Assembly: GCF_900635955.1 (NCBI RefSeq)
Contig: NZ_LR134201.1
Span: 2,604,001 to 2,668,000 of the forward strand
DNA: 64,000 nt
Direction: 5' to 3'
From: Cedecea lapagei
GTDB taxonomy: Bacteria > Pseudomonadota > Gammaproteobacteria > Enterobacterales > Enterobacteriaceae
In this document: piece after piece, positions 25,475 through 34,324 of the stretch
Position numbering within the stretch: position 1 is the first letter of the stretch
How the letters are laid out: each line of letters begins with the position of its first letter
Program-made: the position numbers and the translations under genes
Notes under the pieces: generated by a model
Database searches by the model: none
Seen by the model: the letters and a program-made list of their open reading frames with translations, nothing else
What the model was told of the DNA's origin: nothing

Positions 25475-27495
25475 TGAACCTCACTTTTCTGGAGTGGCGC
25501 AACACGCCGTGGGGTAAAGCAACCGGCGGGCAATGGCGCTATGCCCTGCGCAACGCCATTGCTATGGGAATGGCGCTGGCTATTGCCTATGGCCTGGATC
25601 TGGATGAACCTTACTGGGCGATGACCTCCGCGGCGGTCGTGAGCTTCCCCACCGTCGGCGGGGTGATCAGTAAGAGCCTGGGCCGTATCGCCGGCAGTTT
25701 TATCGGCGCGGCAGCGTCGCTCATCATTGCCGGTAACGCGCTGAACGATCCCTGGCTCTTTACCTTCGCCATGGCAAGCTGGCTGGCGCTGTGTACCTGG
25801 GCCTCCAGCCATTTTCAGAATAACGTTGCCTACGCCTTTATGCTGGCGGGATACACCGCCGCCATTATCGCCTTTCCGATGGTCAATACCGTCGAGTCGA
25901 CCCAGCTGTGGGATATCGCCCAGGCCCGCGTTTGTGAGGTGGTGGTCGGGATTCTGTGCGGCGCCTTCATGATGATGGTTCTGCCCAGCACCTCGGACGG
26001 CAGCGCGCTGGTTACCGCGCTGAAAAACATGCATGGCCGTTTACTGGAGCACGCCAGCCTGCTTTGGCAGCCGGAAACGACCGACGCCATTCGCACCGCG
26101 CATGAGGGGATTATCGGCCAGATCCTGACCATGAACCTGCTGCGTATTCAGGCCTTCTGGAGCCACTACCGCTTTCGCCGTCAGAACAGCCTGCTGAACT
26201 ACCTGCTCCACCAGCAGCTGCGCCTGACCAGCGTCATCTCAAGCCTGCGGCGTATGCTGCTTAACTGGCCGGATGCGCCGGCCAATATCTGGTCGGTGCT
26301 GGATAGCCTGCTGCGTGAGCTGGCGAAGCCGGACGCCGACAAATACTCTGTCGCCCGGCTCCTGCAGCAGCTTGCCCCTACATCTCAGGATGATTACCGT
26401 CATCAGGCATTCTGGCATCGACTTCGCTATTTTTGCTGGCTGTACCTCAACAGCAGCCGCTGGCTGAAAGAGCTGGAAAACGCCACGCCGGTGTCGGTCA
26501 TTACGCCGCCGCAGGCTCCGCCGCTTGCACGCCACACAGACAGCGCCGAGGCGCTCTGGAGCGCACTTCGCACCTTTGCCACCATCACGCTTACCGGCGC
26601 ATGGTGCATCGGCACCCAGTGGGAGTCGGGCGGCGGCGCGCTATCGCTGGCCGCCATCAGCTGCGTGCTCTACTCCTCGGTGGCTTCACCGCTTGGCTCG
26701 GTGACGCTGCTGATGCGCACCCTGCTGTGGCTGTCGGTGTTCAGTTTCCTGGTGAAATTTGGCCTGATGATCCAGGTGACCCAGCTGTGGCAGTTCCTGC
26801 TTTTCCTGCTGCCGCTGCTGCTCACCATGCAGCTCATGAAGCTCCAGCAGGCGAAACGCGCCGCACTTTGGGGGCAGCTCATCGTATTTATGGGATCGTT
26901 TCTGGCGGTCAGTAACCCGCCGGTTTACGACTTCGCCGGCTTTATCAATGACAACCTGGCCAAGGTTCTCGGCGTCGGCATTTCATGGCTGGCCTTTTCG
27001 GTGCTGCGGCCCAGCTCGGACACTCGCCGAAGCCGTCGACATATCCGGGCGCTGCGGCGAGGGTTTATCGACCAGCTAAGCCGCAAGCCCCAGCACAGCG
27101 AAAGCCAGTTTGAGTCGCTGGTGTACCATCACATCAGCCAGCTTAGCAACAGTAAGGAAGAAGCGGCCCGCCGCTGGCTGCTGCGCTGGGGCGTGGTCTT
27201 GCTCAACTGTTCGCACGTCGTCTGGCAGCTGCGCGGCTGGGAGACGCGGTCGGACCCGCTGTCGATAGTCAGGGATGTTTGTCTTCATACCCTGCGCGAC
27301 GTCATGAGCGAGCGCGGCGTCCTGCAAAGGCCGCTGGCAGAATCACTGAAGGAGCTGCAAAGAATTTGTGACACGCTGGCGCATCATCACGATCCCGCTG
27401 CCCGGGAGCTGGCTGGCATTATCTGGCGGCTTTATTGCTCGCTCTCGCAGCTGGAGCAGGCACCGCCTGCCGGAACGCTGGCAGACGGTCAGTAA
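25474..27495 (+). CDS. ydhK: FUSC-family aromatic-acid-type efflux protein YdhK
   Basis: 673-residue inner-membrane protein of the FUSC/AaeB type (670 in E. coli). Two clusters of about five to six helices (residues about 25-165 and 360-510) are each followed by a cytoplasmic helical domain, the family's duplicated layout. It would export small aromatic or other toxic acids together with YdhJ and an outer-membrane channel. Converges with ydhF, leaving only three bases between. No sodC follows, although E. coli has it here. Confidence 0.93.
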   Translation: MNLTFLEWRNTPWGKATGGQWRYALRNAIAMGMALAIAYGLDLDEPYWAMTSAAVVSFPTVGGVISKSLGRIAGSFIGAAASLIIAGNALNDPWLFTFAMASWLALCTWASSHFQNNVAYAFMLAGYTAAIIAFPMVNTVESTQLWDIAQARVCEVVVGILCGAFMMMVLPSTSDGSALVTALKNMHGRLLEHASLLWQPETTDAIRTAHEGIIGQILTMNLLRIQAFWSHYRFRRQNSLLNYLLHQQLRLTSVISSLRRMLLNWPDAPANIWSVLDSLLRELAKPDADKYSVARLLQQLAPTSQDDYRHQAFWHRLRYFCWLYLNSSRWLKELENATPVSVITPPQAPPLARHTDSAEALWSALRTFATITLTGAWCIGTQWESGGGALSLAAISCVLYSSVASPLGSVTLLMRTLLWLSVFSFLVKFGLMIQVTQLWQFLLFLLPLLLTMQLMKLQQAKRAALWGQLIVFMGSFLAVSNPPVYDFAGFINDNLAKVLGVGISWLAFSVLRPSSDTRRSRRHIRALRRGFIDQLSRKPQHSESQFESLVYHHISQLSNSKEEAARRWLLRWGVVLLNCSHVVWQLRGWETRSDPLSIVRDVCLHTLRDVMSERGVLQRPLAESLKELQRICDTLAHHHDPAARELAGIIWRLYCSLSQLEQAPPAGTLADGQ

Positions 27496-27498
27496 CGA

Positions 27499-28395
27499 TT
27501 AAGGCACGTCGTAGCCGAGCGCGGCCTTACGGATGCGGAACCACTGCTGGCGTGTCATCTCCAGGGACAGGGAGTGAATAGCAGAGCGCACGCGCTCGAT
27601 CTTACCGGAGCCGATAATCGGCAGCGGCGAAGAGGGCAAGCGCATAACCCAGGCGTAAACCACCTGTTCGATGGTGTCGGCCCCAAGCTCCTCCGCCACC
27701 TTCTGCAGTTCAGCGCGCAGCGGCTGGAATTCGTCGTCATTAAACAGACGCCCGCCGCCGAGGCAGGACCAGGCCATGGGGCGAATACGCAGCTGCTGGA
27801 GCTGATCCAGCGTGCCGTCAAGCAGCAGCGGCTGGTGCACCGGGGAAAGTTCAACCTGGTTTGTTGCCAGAGTAAACGGCAGACGAGACTGCAGCAGCGA
27901 GAACTGTGCCGGGGTAAAGTTAGAGACGCCGAAATGGCGAACCTTGCCGCTGTGATGCAGCGCGGTGAAGGCCTCAGCGACCTCATCGGCATCCATCAGC
28001 GGATCCGGACGGTGGATCAGCAGCAGGTCCAGATAATCGGTGGAGAGTTTTTTTAGCGAGCTTTCTGCGCTGCTGATGATGTAGTCGCGGTCGGTAATGT
28101 AGTGGCCAAGGGCATTTTCTGGCTTAGCGGTAGTGGCGATGCCGCACTTCGTGACAATCTCCATTTTGCTGCGCAGGTGCGGTACCAGACGCATGGCCTC
28201 GCCAAAGGCGGCTTCGCACGCATAACCGCCATAAATATCCGCGTGATCCGCCGTGGTAATGCCCAACTCAACGTGCTCCTCAATAAAGCTCGCCAGCTCG
28301 CGCGGGGACATATTCCATTCCATCAACCGCCAGTAGCCCATCACCAGGCGTGAAAATTCCGGTCCCTGTGGGGCAATCGTAATGCGCTGTACCAT
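27499..28395 (-). CDS. ydhF: Aldo/keto reductase family oxidoreductase YdhF
   Basis: 298-residue NADPH-dependent aldo/keto reductase of unknown substrate. Catalytic features: Asp and Tyr in ADHADIYGGYACE, Lys in EIVTKCGIAT, His in LLIHRPDPLM. The C-terminal GSGKIERVRSA binds the cofactor phosphate. Same length as E. coli YdhF and same position next to ydhL. Confidence 0.94.
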   Translation of the reverse strand: MVQRITIAPQGPEFSRLVMGYWRLMEWNMSPRELASFIEEHVELGITTADHADIYGGYACEAAFGEAMRLVPHLRSKMEIVTKCGIATTAKPENALGHYITDRDYIISSAESSLKKLSTDYLDLLLIHRPDPLMDADEVAEAFTALHHSGKVRHFGVSNFTPAQFSLLQSRLPFTLATNQVELSPVHQPLLLDGTLDQLQQLRIRPMAWSCLGGGRLFNDDEFQPLRAELQKVAEELGADTIEQVVYAWVMRLPSSPLPIIGSGKIERVRSAIHSLSLEMTRQQWFRIRKAALGYDVP

Positions 28396-28452
28396 AAAAA
28401 TATAACCTCAGATAAGGAGAAATACTGCCCCGAGTATAACGGCCCTGAATGA

Positions 28453-28692
28453 TTAAAACAGTGAGGGCTGCTCCGGTTCTTCAGGTGAATTTGGCTTATT
28501 TGCTCGTAACTTGCGCAACAGGCGCTGGCGACAAAGGCGGAGTACATCCTGCTTTTGCGCGTCGCTCATTTGCTGCCACTGGAAACGCTCATCACGACTG
28601 CGCATACAGCCACGACAAAATCCGCGCTCATCCGACTGGCAGATACCGCGGCAGGGACTTTGAATGGGGAAGAACTCCAGCTGCTCTGACAC
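28453..28692 (-). CDS. ydhL: DUF1289 cysteine-rich small protein YdhL
   Basis: 79-residue protein with the DUF1289 cysteine pattern PCRGICQSDERGFCRGCMRSRDE (C-x3-C-x7-C-x2-C), likely binding a metal or Fe-S cluster. GTG start (MSEQLEFF) follows a GAGGTGGG ribosome site. Function unknown; lies upstream of ydhF on the same strand as in E. coli. Confidence 0.92.
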   Translation of the reverse strand: MSEQLEFFPIQSPCRGICQSDERGFCRGCMRSRDERFQWQQMSDAQKQDVLRLCRQRLLRKLRANKPNSPEEPEQPSLF

Positions 28693-28794
28693 TAACCCAC
28701 CTCATTAACGACTTTGCCTCAATTGAAGCCTGACTCCGGCCGGGATGCAAGCGGGACGGCTAAAAAATCACCGCCCGGCGAAAAGCGTTTGAAA

Positions 28795-28811
28795 ATTAAG
28801 GTTCAGCTAAT
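28795..28811 (+). promoter_or_regulatory. PmrA-box-like direct repeat upstream of eptA
   Basis: ATTAAG-GTTCA-GCTAAT resembles the PmrA (BasR) consensus YTTAAK-N5-YTTAAK at 9 of 12 positions, and is close to the box I recall before Salmonella pmrC (eptA). A TATTCT -10-like element lies 22 bases downstream, and eptA starts shortly after. Confidence 0.6.
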
Positions 28812-28859
28812 CTTCTCTCTCTACGCTAGCGGATATTCTGTTTTGTATTCATGGCTACT

Positions 28860-30488
28860 ATGAATTTTCTGAAAAAGTTACAGTGTAACGATGCACAATA
28901 TAACCTCTGCTGCGCCTTTTTCTTCACGTTGATCAATGCTCTGTTTATTCATCGCAGCTGGAAGCTGATTGCCCCGGCCTCGCTCCATAGCTGGCTGTTT
29001 GCCGCTTCGGTGCCGGTGGTGCTGTTCTGCGCCTGGCTGACCATTTTCAGCGTGGTTAACCTGCCCTGGCTTCGCAAACCCGCGCTGGTGCTGCTGGTGA
29101 TCGGCTGCGCGGCCAGCAACTATTTTATGTTCACCTACGGGGCCGTCATCGATAAGAATATGATGGTCAACGTGTTTGAAACGAATTCTCAGGAGGCTGC
29201 CGCGCTGGTCACGCCGCAGCTGGTAAGCTGGCTGGCGCTGGCGGGGATCGTCCCCGCCCTTCTGCTGGTGCTGGTGAAAGTGCAGCCCGCGCGCTGGTGG
29301 CATACCGTTCTTACTCGCCTGGTCAGCATCCTCGCCGGGCTGCTGGTTATCATCCTCATCGCCGCGCTGTTTTATAAAGATTACGCCTCGCTGTTCCGCA
29401 ACAATAAAGGCGTGGTCAAGATGGTCACGCCCGCAAACTACATCAGCGCCCTCAGTCGCTATAGCAAAGAACGCTGGTTTGCCGGCGACCAGATGCTGAT
29501 TAAAATTGGCGAAGATGCGCAAAAAGGCGCGGTGATTCGGCAGCAGCCGAAGAAAACGCTGGTGGTGCTGGTAGTCGGTGAGGCCTCAAGAGCCGAAAAC
29601 TACTCGTTGGGCGGCTACGGCCGCGAAACCAATCCGCAGCTCAAAAAACAGGGGGTAATTTACTTCCATAACGCCTCATCCTGCGGAACGGAAACGGCGG
29701 TTTCTGTCCCCTGCATGTTCTCCGACATGCCGCGTAAATCCTACGATGCCGATCTCGCCCGTCACCAGGAAGGGCTGCTTGATGTACTGGCCCATGCCGG
29801 GGTTAACGTGCTGTGGCGGGATAATGACGGTGGCTGTAAGGGCGCCTGCGACCGGGTACCGCATACGGATATGACGCAGTGGAAGCTGGACGTTTACTGT
29901 AAAGACGGCGCCTGTATTGACGATGTGTTGCTTCATCGACTGGACAACGTGATGGAGGGGTTACGGCAGGACACGGTTATCGTGCTGCACCTGATGGGCA
30001 GCCACGGCCCGGCTTACTATCAGCGATACCCGGATACGTTCCGCCGCTTTACGCCAACCTGCGACAGCAACCAGATCCAGGACTGCAGCCGCGAGGCGCT
30101 GGTTAACACCTACGACAATACCCTTCTGCATACGGACGATGTACTCAGCCGAACAATTGACAAACTAAAACAGCATCAGGACAAACTTAACACCGCCCTG
30201 ATCTATCTGGCCGACCATGGCGAATCGCTCGGTGAAAGCGGGATCTACCTGCACGGCACGCCCTATATGCTCGCGCCTTCGCAGCAAACGCATATTCCGC
30301 TGCTGTTCTGGCTGTCACAGGATTACCGACAAAACTTTGCCCTGGACAGTGATTGTCTGGCGCACAAAGCCGCAAGTGACCCTGTATCGCAGGACAACCT
30401 TTTCTCGACGCTGCTGGGCATGATGAACATCCGCAGCCAGGTGTATCAGCGAGATATGGATATCCTTGCCAACTGCCGCAAAGAGTAA
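28860..30488 (+). CDS. eptA: Lipid A phosphoethanolamine transferase, EptA type
   Basis: Inner-membrane enzyme adding phosphoethanolamine to lipid A, lowering negative charge and polymyxin binding; same superfamily as MCR. Five N-terminal helices (to about residue 175) precede a periplasmic sulfatase-fold domain. Catalytic features: VVGEASRAENYS, the nucleophilic threonine in SSCGTETAVSVPCMFSD, DNDGGCKGACDRVPH, HLMGSHGPAYY and ADHGESLGESG with zinc ligands. Residue pattern is closer to E. coli EptA than to MCR-1. ATG at 28860 was preferred over 28851 from EptA alignment and the -10 position. In E. coli eptA lies elsewhere with basRS; no two-component genes are here. Confidence 0.93.
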   Translation: MNFLKKLQCNDAQYNLCCAFFFTLINALFIHRSWKLIAPASLHSWLFAASVPVVLFCAWLTIFSVVNLPWLRKPALVLLVIGCAASNYFMFTYGAVIDKNMMVNVFETNSQEAAALVTPQLVSWLALAGIVPALLLVLVKVQPARWWHTVLTRLVSILAGLLVIILIAALFYKDYASLFRNNKGVVKMVTPANYISALSRYSKERWFAGDQMLIKIGEDAQKGAVIRQQPKKTLVVLVVGEASRAENYSLGGYGRETNPQLKKQGVIYFHNASSCGTETAVSVPCMFSDMPRKSYDADLARHQEGLLDVLAHAGVNVLWRDNDGGCKGACDRVPHTDMTQWKLDVYCKDGACIDDVLLHRLDNVMEGLRQDTVIVLHLMGSHGPAYYQRYPDTFRRFTPTCDSNQIQDCSREALVNTYDNTLLHTDDVLSRTIDKLKQHQDKLNTALIYLADHGESLGESGIYLHGTPYMLAPSQQTHIPLLFWLSQDYRQNFALDSDCLAHKAASDPVSQDNLFSTLLGMMNIRSQVYQRDMDILANCRKE

Positions 30489-30508
30489 TCAGATGGCGGT
30501 CACAAAAA

Positions 30509-30524
30509 AAGGGGCCGCCCCCTT
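30509..30524. terminator. Short GC hairpin after eptA
   Basis: AAGGGG and CCCCTT with a 4-nt loop. The T-run is on the minus side only, so termination of eptA is possible but weak; it lies just before the nemR operator. Confidence 0.4.
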
Positions 30525-30528
30525 GCAT

Positions 30529-30544
30529 TAGACCGACTGGTCTA
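30529..30544. promoter_or_regulatory. NemR operator upstream of nemR
   Basis: TAGACCGACTGGTCTA is a near-perfect palindrome of the NemR-box type (TAGACC...GGTCTA), 13 bases before the nemR ATG, consistent with autorepression relieved by reactive electrophiles or chlorine. Confidence 0.75.
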
Positions 30545-30557
30545 CTACATTGAGCGC

Positions 30558-31157
30558 ATGAATCGACATCCTGAACATGACACTCGCGAACACCTTCTCG
30601 CCACCGGCGAGCGGCTGTGCCTTGCCCGGGGCTTTACCGGCATGGGGCTGAGCGAACTGTTACGTACCGCAGAAGTGCCTAAGGGCTCTTTCTACCACTA
30701 CTTCCGCTCCAAAGAGGCGTTTGGCGTGGCCATGCTTGAGCGCTATTACCAGGCCTCCAATCTGCGCGTGGTGGATCACTTTTCGCACGGTGAAGGCAAT
30801 TTTCGCCAACGACTGCTGAAGTGGTATCAGGATATGCTGAGCTACTTCTGTCAGAGCGGAAATTTGAGCAACTGCCTGATAGTAAAGCTTTCAGCAGAAG
30901 TTTGTGACCTTTCTGAAGATATGCGCGGCGCGCTGAATCACGGCGGGACACAGCTCGTCGCCCTGTTAGCGGATGTGCTGGAGAAAGGCCGCAGTGAAAA
31001 AAGCCTGCATTTTGATGGCGAAGCGCTCGACCAGGCGATGGTGCTCTACTCGCTGTGGCTGGGTGCCAGCCTGCAGGCAAAGATTTCCCGCAGCGCTTTG
31101 CCGCTCGAAAGCGCGCTAGCGCACGTCCGTACCCTAATGGCAGAACCTGTCGCCTGA
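30558..31157 (+). CDS. nemR: TetR-family electrophile/bleach sensor NemR
   Basis: 199-residue repressor of nemA and gloA in E. coli; inactivated by cysteine modification by N-ethylmaleimide, methylglyoxal or HOCl. The N-terminal helix-turn-helix reads MGLSELLRTAEVPKGSFYHYFRSKEAF. Cys106, the key redox residue, is conserved in GNLSNCLIVK, and other cysteines (21, 98, 116 region) are present. Its stop codon lies inside a terminator hairpin, and nemA has a second operator. Confidence 0.95.
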   Translation: MNRHPEHDTREHLLATGERLCLARGFTGMGLSELLRTAEVPKGSFYHYFRSKEAFGVAMLERYYQASNLRVVDHFSHGEGNFRQRLLKWYQDMLSYFCQSGNLSNCLIVKLSAEVCDLSEDMRGALNHGGTQLVALLADVLEKGRSEKSLHFDGEALDQAMVLYSLWLGASLQAKISRSALPLESALAHVRTLMAEPVA

Positions 31158-31167
31158 CAGGTTTTTT
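31145..31167 (+). terminator. Terminator overlapping the nemR stop codon
   Basis: ACCTGTC-GCCT-GACAGGT followed by TTTTTATT. The nemR TGA lies in the hairpin, so nemR transcription probably ends here at least partly, before nemA. Confidence 0.75.
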
Positions 31168-31181
31168 ATTTACTGATTTAC

Positions 31182-31196
31182 TAGACGACCGGTCTA
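31182..31196. promoter_or_regulatory. Second NemR-type operator, before nemA
   Basis: TAGACGACCGGTCTA has the same TAGAC...GTCTA half sites as the nemR operator with one base less between them. It lies 14 bases before the nemA ATG, with an AGGAA ribosome site between them. Confidence 0.65.
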
Positions 31197-31210
31197 CTTG
31201 AGGAAACACC

Positions 31211-32308
31211 ATGTCAGCAGATAAACTGTTTACGCCACTCAAAGTTGGCGCGATTACCGTACCAAATCGTATTTTTATGGCGCCGTTGACGCGTCTGCGC
31301 AGCATTGAACCGGGCGATATCCCAACGCCATTGATGGGTGAATATTATCGTCAGCGCGCCAGCGCCGGCCTGATCATCAGCGAAGCAACTCAGATCTCCG
31401 CCCAGGCCAAAGGTTATGCAGGCGCACCCGGCCTGCATAGCGAAGAGCAAATCGCCGCGTGGAAAAAAATCACCGCGGGCGTTCACGCGGAACAGGGCCA
31501 TATGGCCGTTCAGCTGTGGCACACCGGCCGTATCTCCCACTTCACGATTCAGCCAGGCCAGCAGGCTCCTGTCGCGCCTTCCGCGCTGAGCGCCGGAACT
31601 CGTACCTCGCTGCGTGATGAGAACGGTAACGCCGTTCGCGAAGATACCTCCATGCCGCGTGCGCTGGAGCTCAGCGAAATCCCGGGCATCGTGGACGACT
31701 TCCGTAAAGCGATTGGTAATGCTCGCGACGCAGGCTTTGACCTGGTTGAGCTGCATTCTGCCCACGGCTATCTGCTGCATCAGTTCCTGTCACCTTCCTC
31801 TAACCACCGTACCGACGAATACGGCGGCAGCCGTGAAAACCGTGCCCGTCTGGTGCTTGAAGTGGTTGATGCCGGGATCAAAGAGTGGGGTGCCGATCGC
31901 ATCGGGATCCGCGTTTCGCCGATTGGCTCGTTCCAGAACGTGGACAACGGCCCGAACGAAGAATCTGATGCGCTCTACCTGATTGAAGAGCTGGGTAAAC
32001 GCGGCATTGCCTATCTGCACATGTCCGAGCCGGACTGGGCCGGTGGCGAACCCTATACCGAAGCATTCCGCGAAAAAGTTCGCGAGCGCTTCAGCGGCGT
32101 TATCATCGGCGCCGGGGCTTATACCCCGGAGAAGGCGGAAGATCTGATCGGTAAAGGGCTGATTGACGCGGTGGCGTTCGGCCGCTCGTTCATCTCCAAC
32201 CCGGATCTGGTTGCCCGGCTGCATAAAAACGCAGAGCTGAACCCGCAGCGCCCTGAGACCTTCTACGGCGGCGGCGCGGAAGGATATACCGACTACCCAA
32301 GTCTGTAA
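31211..32308 (+). CDS. nemA: N-ethylmaleimide reductase NemA (old yellow enzyme family)
   Basis: FMN-containing ene-reductase, 365 residues, reducing activated alkenes, nitrate esters and nitroaromatics. TIM-barrel landmarks: FMAPLTRLRS start, LWHTGRISH (active-site histidine region binding FMN and substrate), LVELHSAHGYLLHQFLSP, RIGIRVSPIG and AFGRSFISNPDLV. It follows nemR and precedes gloA, together forming an electrophile and methylglyoxal detoxification set. Confidence 0.97.
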   Translation: MSADKLFTPLKVGAITVPNRIFMAPLTRLRSIEPGDIPTPLMGEYYRQRASAGLIISEATQISAQAKGYAGAPGLHSEEQIAAWKKITAGVHAEQGHMAVQLWHTGRISHFTIQPGQQAPVAPSALSAGTRTSLRDENGNAVREDTSMPRALELSEIPGIVDDFRKAIGNARDAGFDLVELHSAHGYLLHQFLSPSSNHRTDEYGGSRENRARLVLEVVDAGIKEWGADRIGIRVSPIGSFQNVDNGPNEESDALYLIEELGKRGIAYLHMSEPDWAGGEPYTEAFREKVRERFSGVIIGAGAYTPEKAEDLIGKGLIDAVAFGRSFISNPDLVARLHKNAELNPQRPETFYGGGAEGYTDYPSL

Positions 32309-32396
32309 CTTCGCGGCGCCTTTCATTGATAGCGGCGAGCAATCGCCGCTATACTCAACGACTCCTGAATTAACAGTCTCATTCGACGAGGATTTT

Positions 32397-32804
32397 ATGC
32401 GTCTACTTCATACCATGCTGCGCGTTGGCGATCTGCAACGCTCTATCGACTTTTACACCAAAGTACTGGGCATGAAACTGCTGCGTACCAGCGAAAACCC
32501 GGAGTACAAGTACTCTCTTGCGTTTGTCGGCTATGGCGATGAAAGCGACACGGCGGTTATCGAGCTGACCTACAACTGGGGAGTGGATAGCTACGAGTTA
32601 GGCACGGCCTATGGCCACATCGCGCTCAGCGTCGATAACGCCGCAGACGCCTGCGAGCGTATTCGCCATAACGGCGGCAATGTCACTCGCGAAGCCGGCC
32701 CGGTCAAAGGCGGCACCACGGTTATCGCTTTCGTTGAAGATCCGGACGGTTACAAAATCGAGCTGATCGAAGAGAAGCACGCAGGCAAAGGCCTGGGTCA
32801 CTGA
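32397..32804 (+). CDS. gloA: Lactoylglutathione lyase (glyoxalase I)
   Basis: Nickel-dependent glyoxalase I, 135 residues as in E. coli, converting the methylglyoxal-glutathione hemithioacetal to S-lactoylglutathione. Metal ligands are visible: His5 in MRLLHTML, Glu in AVIELTYNWG, His in YGHIALSV and Glu in YKIELIEE. The gene is close to nemA, whose repressor also regulates gloA in E. coli. Confidence 0.97.
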   Translation: MRLLHTMLRVGDLQRSIDFYTKVLGMKLLRTSENPEYKYSLAFVGYGDESDTAVIELTYNWGVDSYELGTAYGHIALSVDNAADACERIRHNGGNVTREAGPVKGGTTVIAFVEDPDGYKIELIEEKHAGKGLGH

Positions 32805-32914
32805 TTTTCAGGTTGCGAACGCTAAACAAAGGTCGCCCGGTGCGGCCTTTACTGCAAGACTCCCCGAAATTTGCCATAATGCGCGCTGCATTTTCCCCGT
32901 ATTAAGAGAATCTG

Positions 32915-33574
32915 ATGTCAGACAACACGCAATTGCATGGCCTGTGCGACCGCTTTCGTGGCTTTTATCCGGTAGTTATCGATGTAGAAACCGCAGGATT
33001 TAACGCGAAGACCGATGCGTTACTGGAAATCGCCGCCGTTACCCTGAAGATGGATGAAGACGGCTGGTTATCCCCCGACGAAACGCTGCATTTCCATGTC
33101 GAACCGTTCGAGGGTGCCAACCTTCAGCCCGAAGCTTTGGCTTTCAACGGGATCGACCCGCATAATCCCCTGCGTGGTGCCGTCAGCGAATATGATGCCC
33201 TGCACGCCATTTTCAAAGCCGTGCGTAAAGGCATCAAAGACAGCGGCTGTAGCCGTGCGATTATGGTGGCGCATAACGCCACGTTCGATCACGGCTTTAT
33301 GATGGCCGCGGCGGAGCGGGCAGCGTTGAAACGCAATCCGTTCCATCCGTTTGTCACCTTCGATACTGCTGCCCTGAGCGGCCTGGTTCTGGGGCAAACG
33401 GTGCTGGCAAAAGCCTGCATCGCCGCTGGCCAGAAATTTGACAGCTCGCAGGCGCACTCCGCTCTGTATGACACCGAGCAAACCGCCCTGCTGTTTTGCG
33501 AAATCGTCAACCGCTGGAAACGCCTGGGCGGCTGGCCTCTGCCATTGGCAGACGAACCGGAATCTGAAGCATAA
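32915..33574 (+). CDS. rnt: Ribonuclease T
   Basis: DEDD-family 3'-5' exoribonuclease trimming tRNA and other stable RNA ends, 219 residues. Catalytic motifs: VIDVETAGFNAKTD (Exo I), MVAHNATFDHGF (Exo II) and HSALYDTEQTALLF (Exo III with His and Asp). In E. coli the helicase gene lhr follows; here a bidirectional terminator and grxD follow directly, so lhr is absent. Confidence 0.97.
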   Translation: MSDNTQLHGLCDRFRGFYPVVIDVETAGFNAKTDALLEIAAVTLKMDEDGWLSPDETLHFHVEPFEGANLQPEALAFNGIDPHNPLRGAVSEYDALHAIFKAVRKGIKDSGCSRAIMVAHNATFDHGFMMAAAERAALKRNPFHPFVTFDTAALSGLVLGQTVLAKACIAAGQKFDSSQAHSALYDTEQTALLFCEIVNRWKRLGGWPLPLADEPESEA

Positions 33575-33603
33575 AAAAAGCGACCTTCGAGGGTCGCTTT
33601 TTT
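33574..33603. terminator. Bidirectional terminator between rnt and grxD
   Basis: AAAAAAGCGACC and GGTCGCTTTTTT form a 12-bp stem with a 6-nt loop. A/T runs on both sides suit both converging genes. Confidence 0.85.
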
Positions 33604-33617
33604 AATGGCCGGCGAGA

Positions 33618-33962
33618 TTACTCTGCGCCCGGCTCTTCAGATTTGTGCTTCTCTGCGGTCTCTTTGATCAGCGCCTGCAGCTCACCGCGCTGGTACATCT
33701 CAATAATGATATCGCAGCCGCCGACCAGCTCACCGTCTACCCACAGCTGCGGGAACGTTGGCCAGTTAGCGTATTTTGGCAGCTCTGCGCGAATATCCGG
33801 GTTCTGCAGGATATCCACATAGGCGAAACGCTCGCCGCAGGCAGACAGCGCCTGAACGGCCTGAGCGGAAAAGCCGCAGCTCGGCAGCTTGGGGGAACCT
33901 TTCATATAAAGAAGAATCGGGTTCTCAGCGATCTGGCGTTCAATTTTTTCAATAGTGCTCAT
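33618..33962 (-). CDS. grxD: Monothiol glutaredoxin GrxD
   Basis: 114-residue CGFS-type glutaredoxin that carries [2Fe-2S] clusters with glutathione and BolA partners. The active site SCGFSAQA is near residue 30; cis-Pro is in NWPTFPQLWVDGELVGGCD. The C-terminal tail is charged. It lies opposite rnt without lhr in between. Its Fe-S role links it to the suf operon later in the window. Confidence 0.97.
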   Translation of the reverse strand: MSTIEKIERQIAENPILLYMKGSPKLPSCGFSAQAVQALSACGERFAYVDILQNPDIRAELPKYANWPTFPQLWVDGELVGGCDIIIEMYQRGELQALIKETAEKHKSEEPGAE

Positions 33963-34324
33963 TGTCTTGCTTCCTCAAACCTTGATACGGCAATAGCCTG
34001 CCATTGTAGCCAGTTGCACCCCGGCCAGAAAACACCATTTTTAGCAGGGTTTTTCTCGAGTGCCGGCGCTATGCAAACATGCTTTAAGAATAACACTTTT
34101 ACGGCGAGGGAAAATGAGCAATTTGCCCCATTCACCGTCGATTAAACAGCGGATAACTCGCAGTAATGGCTAATTTTTTAGCGTTAGCTTCCACTTTTCA
34201 CCGTTAAATAGTATTTACCTATTAACATTATCGGCTTTTATGGATTAGAATCGTCGGGTTTCGCAAAAATCATACGCAGGCATGATCGCTAGCATCGTGC
34301 TTTCATTTATCAGGGGATTGACGA
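33963..34324. other. grxD-mepH intergenic region
   Basis: About 360 bases between divergent genes. It should hold both promoters; AT-rich stretches occur around 34150-34260. No convincing small gene or named operator was found. Confidence 0.5.

Noticed and set aside
28860..30488. Possibility that the phosphoethanolamine transferase is a mobile mcr gene
   Set aside because: Its motifs follow EptA more closely than MCR-1, no insertion sequence or transposon end flanks it, and base composition matches the neighbours.
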